Positions 12,561 through 12,639 of a DNA stretch of 12,639 nt are shown here, piece after piece. Source of the DNA: Rikenellaceae bacterium (lineage in GTDB: Bacteria > Bacteroidota > Bacteroidia > Bacteroidales > UBA932). The notes under the pieces are model-generated. The model made no database searches, was not told where the DNA came from, and saw only the letters and a program-made list of their open reading frames with translations. The DNA lies in assembly GCA_900769735.1 (NCBI GenBank), contig CAAGHY010000026.1:1-12639 (forward strand), read 5' to 3'. How positions within the stretch are numbered: the stretch's first letter is position 1; each line of letters begins with the position of its first letter. The position numbers were made by a program, and so were the translations under genes.

Positions 12561-12639
12561 AATGTATATTTTTTAAGTATTTTCAGTAACTTTTGCAAGA
12601 AAAGATAACTCGCTTAGAATAAATCGGTTGGTCGGATTG

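Noticed and set aside
1..12639. CRISPR array, tRNA, rRNA, insertion sequence or prophage genes
   Set aside because: I looked for regularly spaced direct repeats, tRNA-like folds, transposase motifs and phage structural genes on both strands and saw none.

Overview
The window looks like chromosomal DNA of a Bacteroidota bacterium, most likely of the order Bacteroidales. Base composition is moderate and AT-leaning. Four start regions carry a perfect or near-perfect Bacteroidota promoter box (TAnnTTTG), and most starts have no Shine-Dalgarno sequence. The protein families also fit: a long QueA of about 407 residues, short XRE regulators with a basic/aromatic C-terminal tail, a YtrA-type GntR regulator with an ABC pair, and a toxin-first toxin-antitoxin pair of a type I recall from this phylum. 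I cannot name the genus.

Layout. Positions 1-1461 (+) hold the 3' part of a YyaL/DUF255 (SSP411-like) gene cut by the window edge. It overlaps the end of convergent queA (1435-2658, -), a queuosine tRNA-modification gene. An AT-rich gap of about 510 bases follows, with several TTAC-N4-GTAA palindromes. Next is an XRE regulator (3173-3856, +) whose linker is built from four degenerate 30-bp tandem repeats. A tight three-gene block follows on the + strand: pyrD (pyrimidine synthesis), cinA (NMN deamidase/pyrophosphatase type) and a class C beta-lactamase-fold lipoprotein, with gaps of 6 and 7 bases. A bidirectional hairpin terminator closes it.

From there everything is on the - strand. An ABC ATPase, a 6-TM permease and a GntR/YtrA regulator (9411 down to 7494) form an operon with a clear promoter and a palindromic operator over the predicted start of transcription. 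This suggests that the GntR protein represses its own operon. Then come a toxin-antitoxin pair (10494 down to 9569) and an operon of an M19 dipeptidase and a YdfG-type short-chain dehydrogenase (12560 down to 10685).

Most of the window is housekeeping or common accessory genes, and I do not see a clearly new multi-gene system. The best leads are: a terminator-hairpin family present three times, two copies being nearly identical and flanking the ABC operon; the GntR operator; a class 2 PyrD carrying the class 1 catalytic cysteine; the minisatellite-like linker in the XRE regulator together with the palindrome array upstream of it; and an ATPase whose last arginine codons form the ribosome binding site of the next gene.
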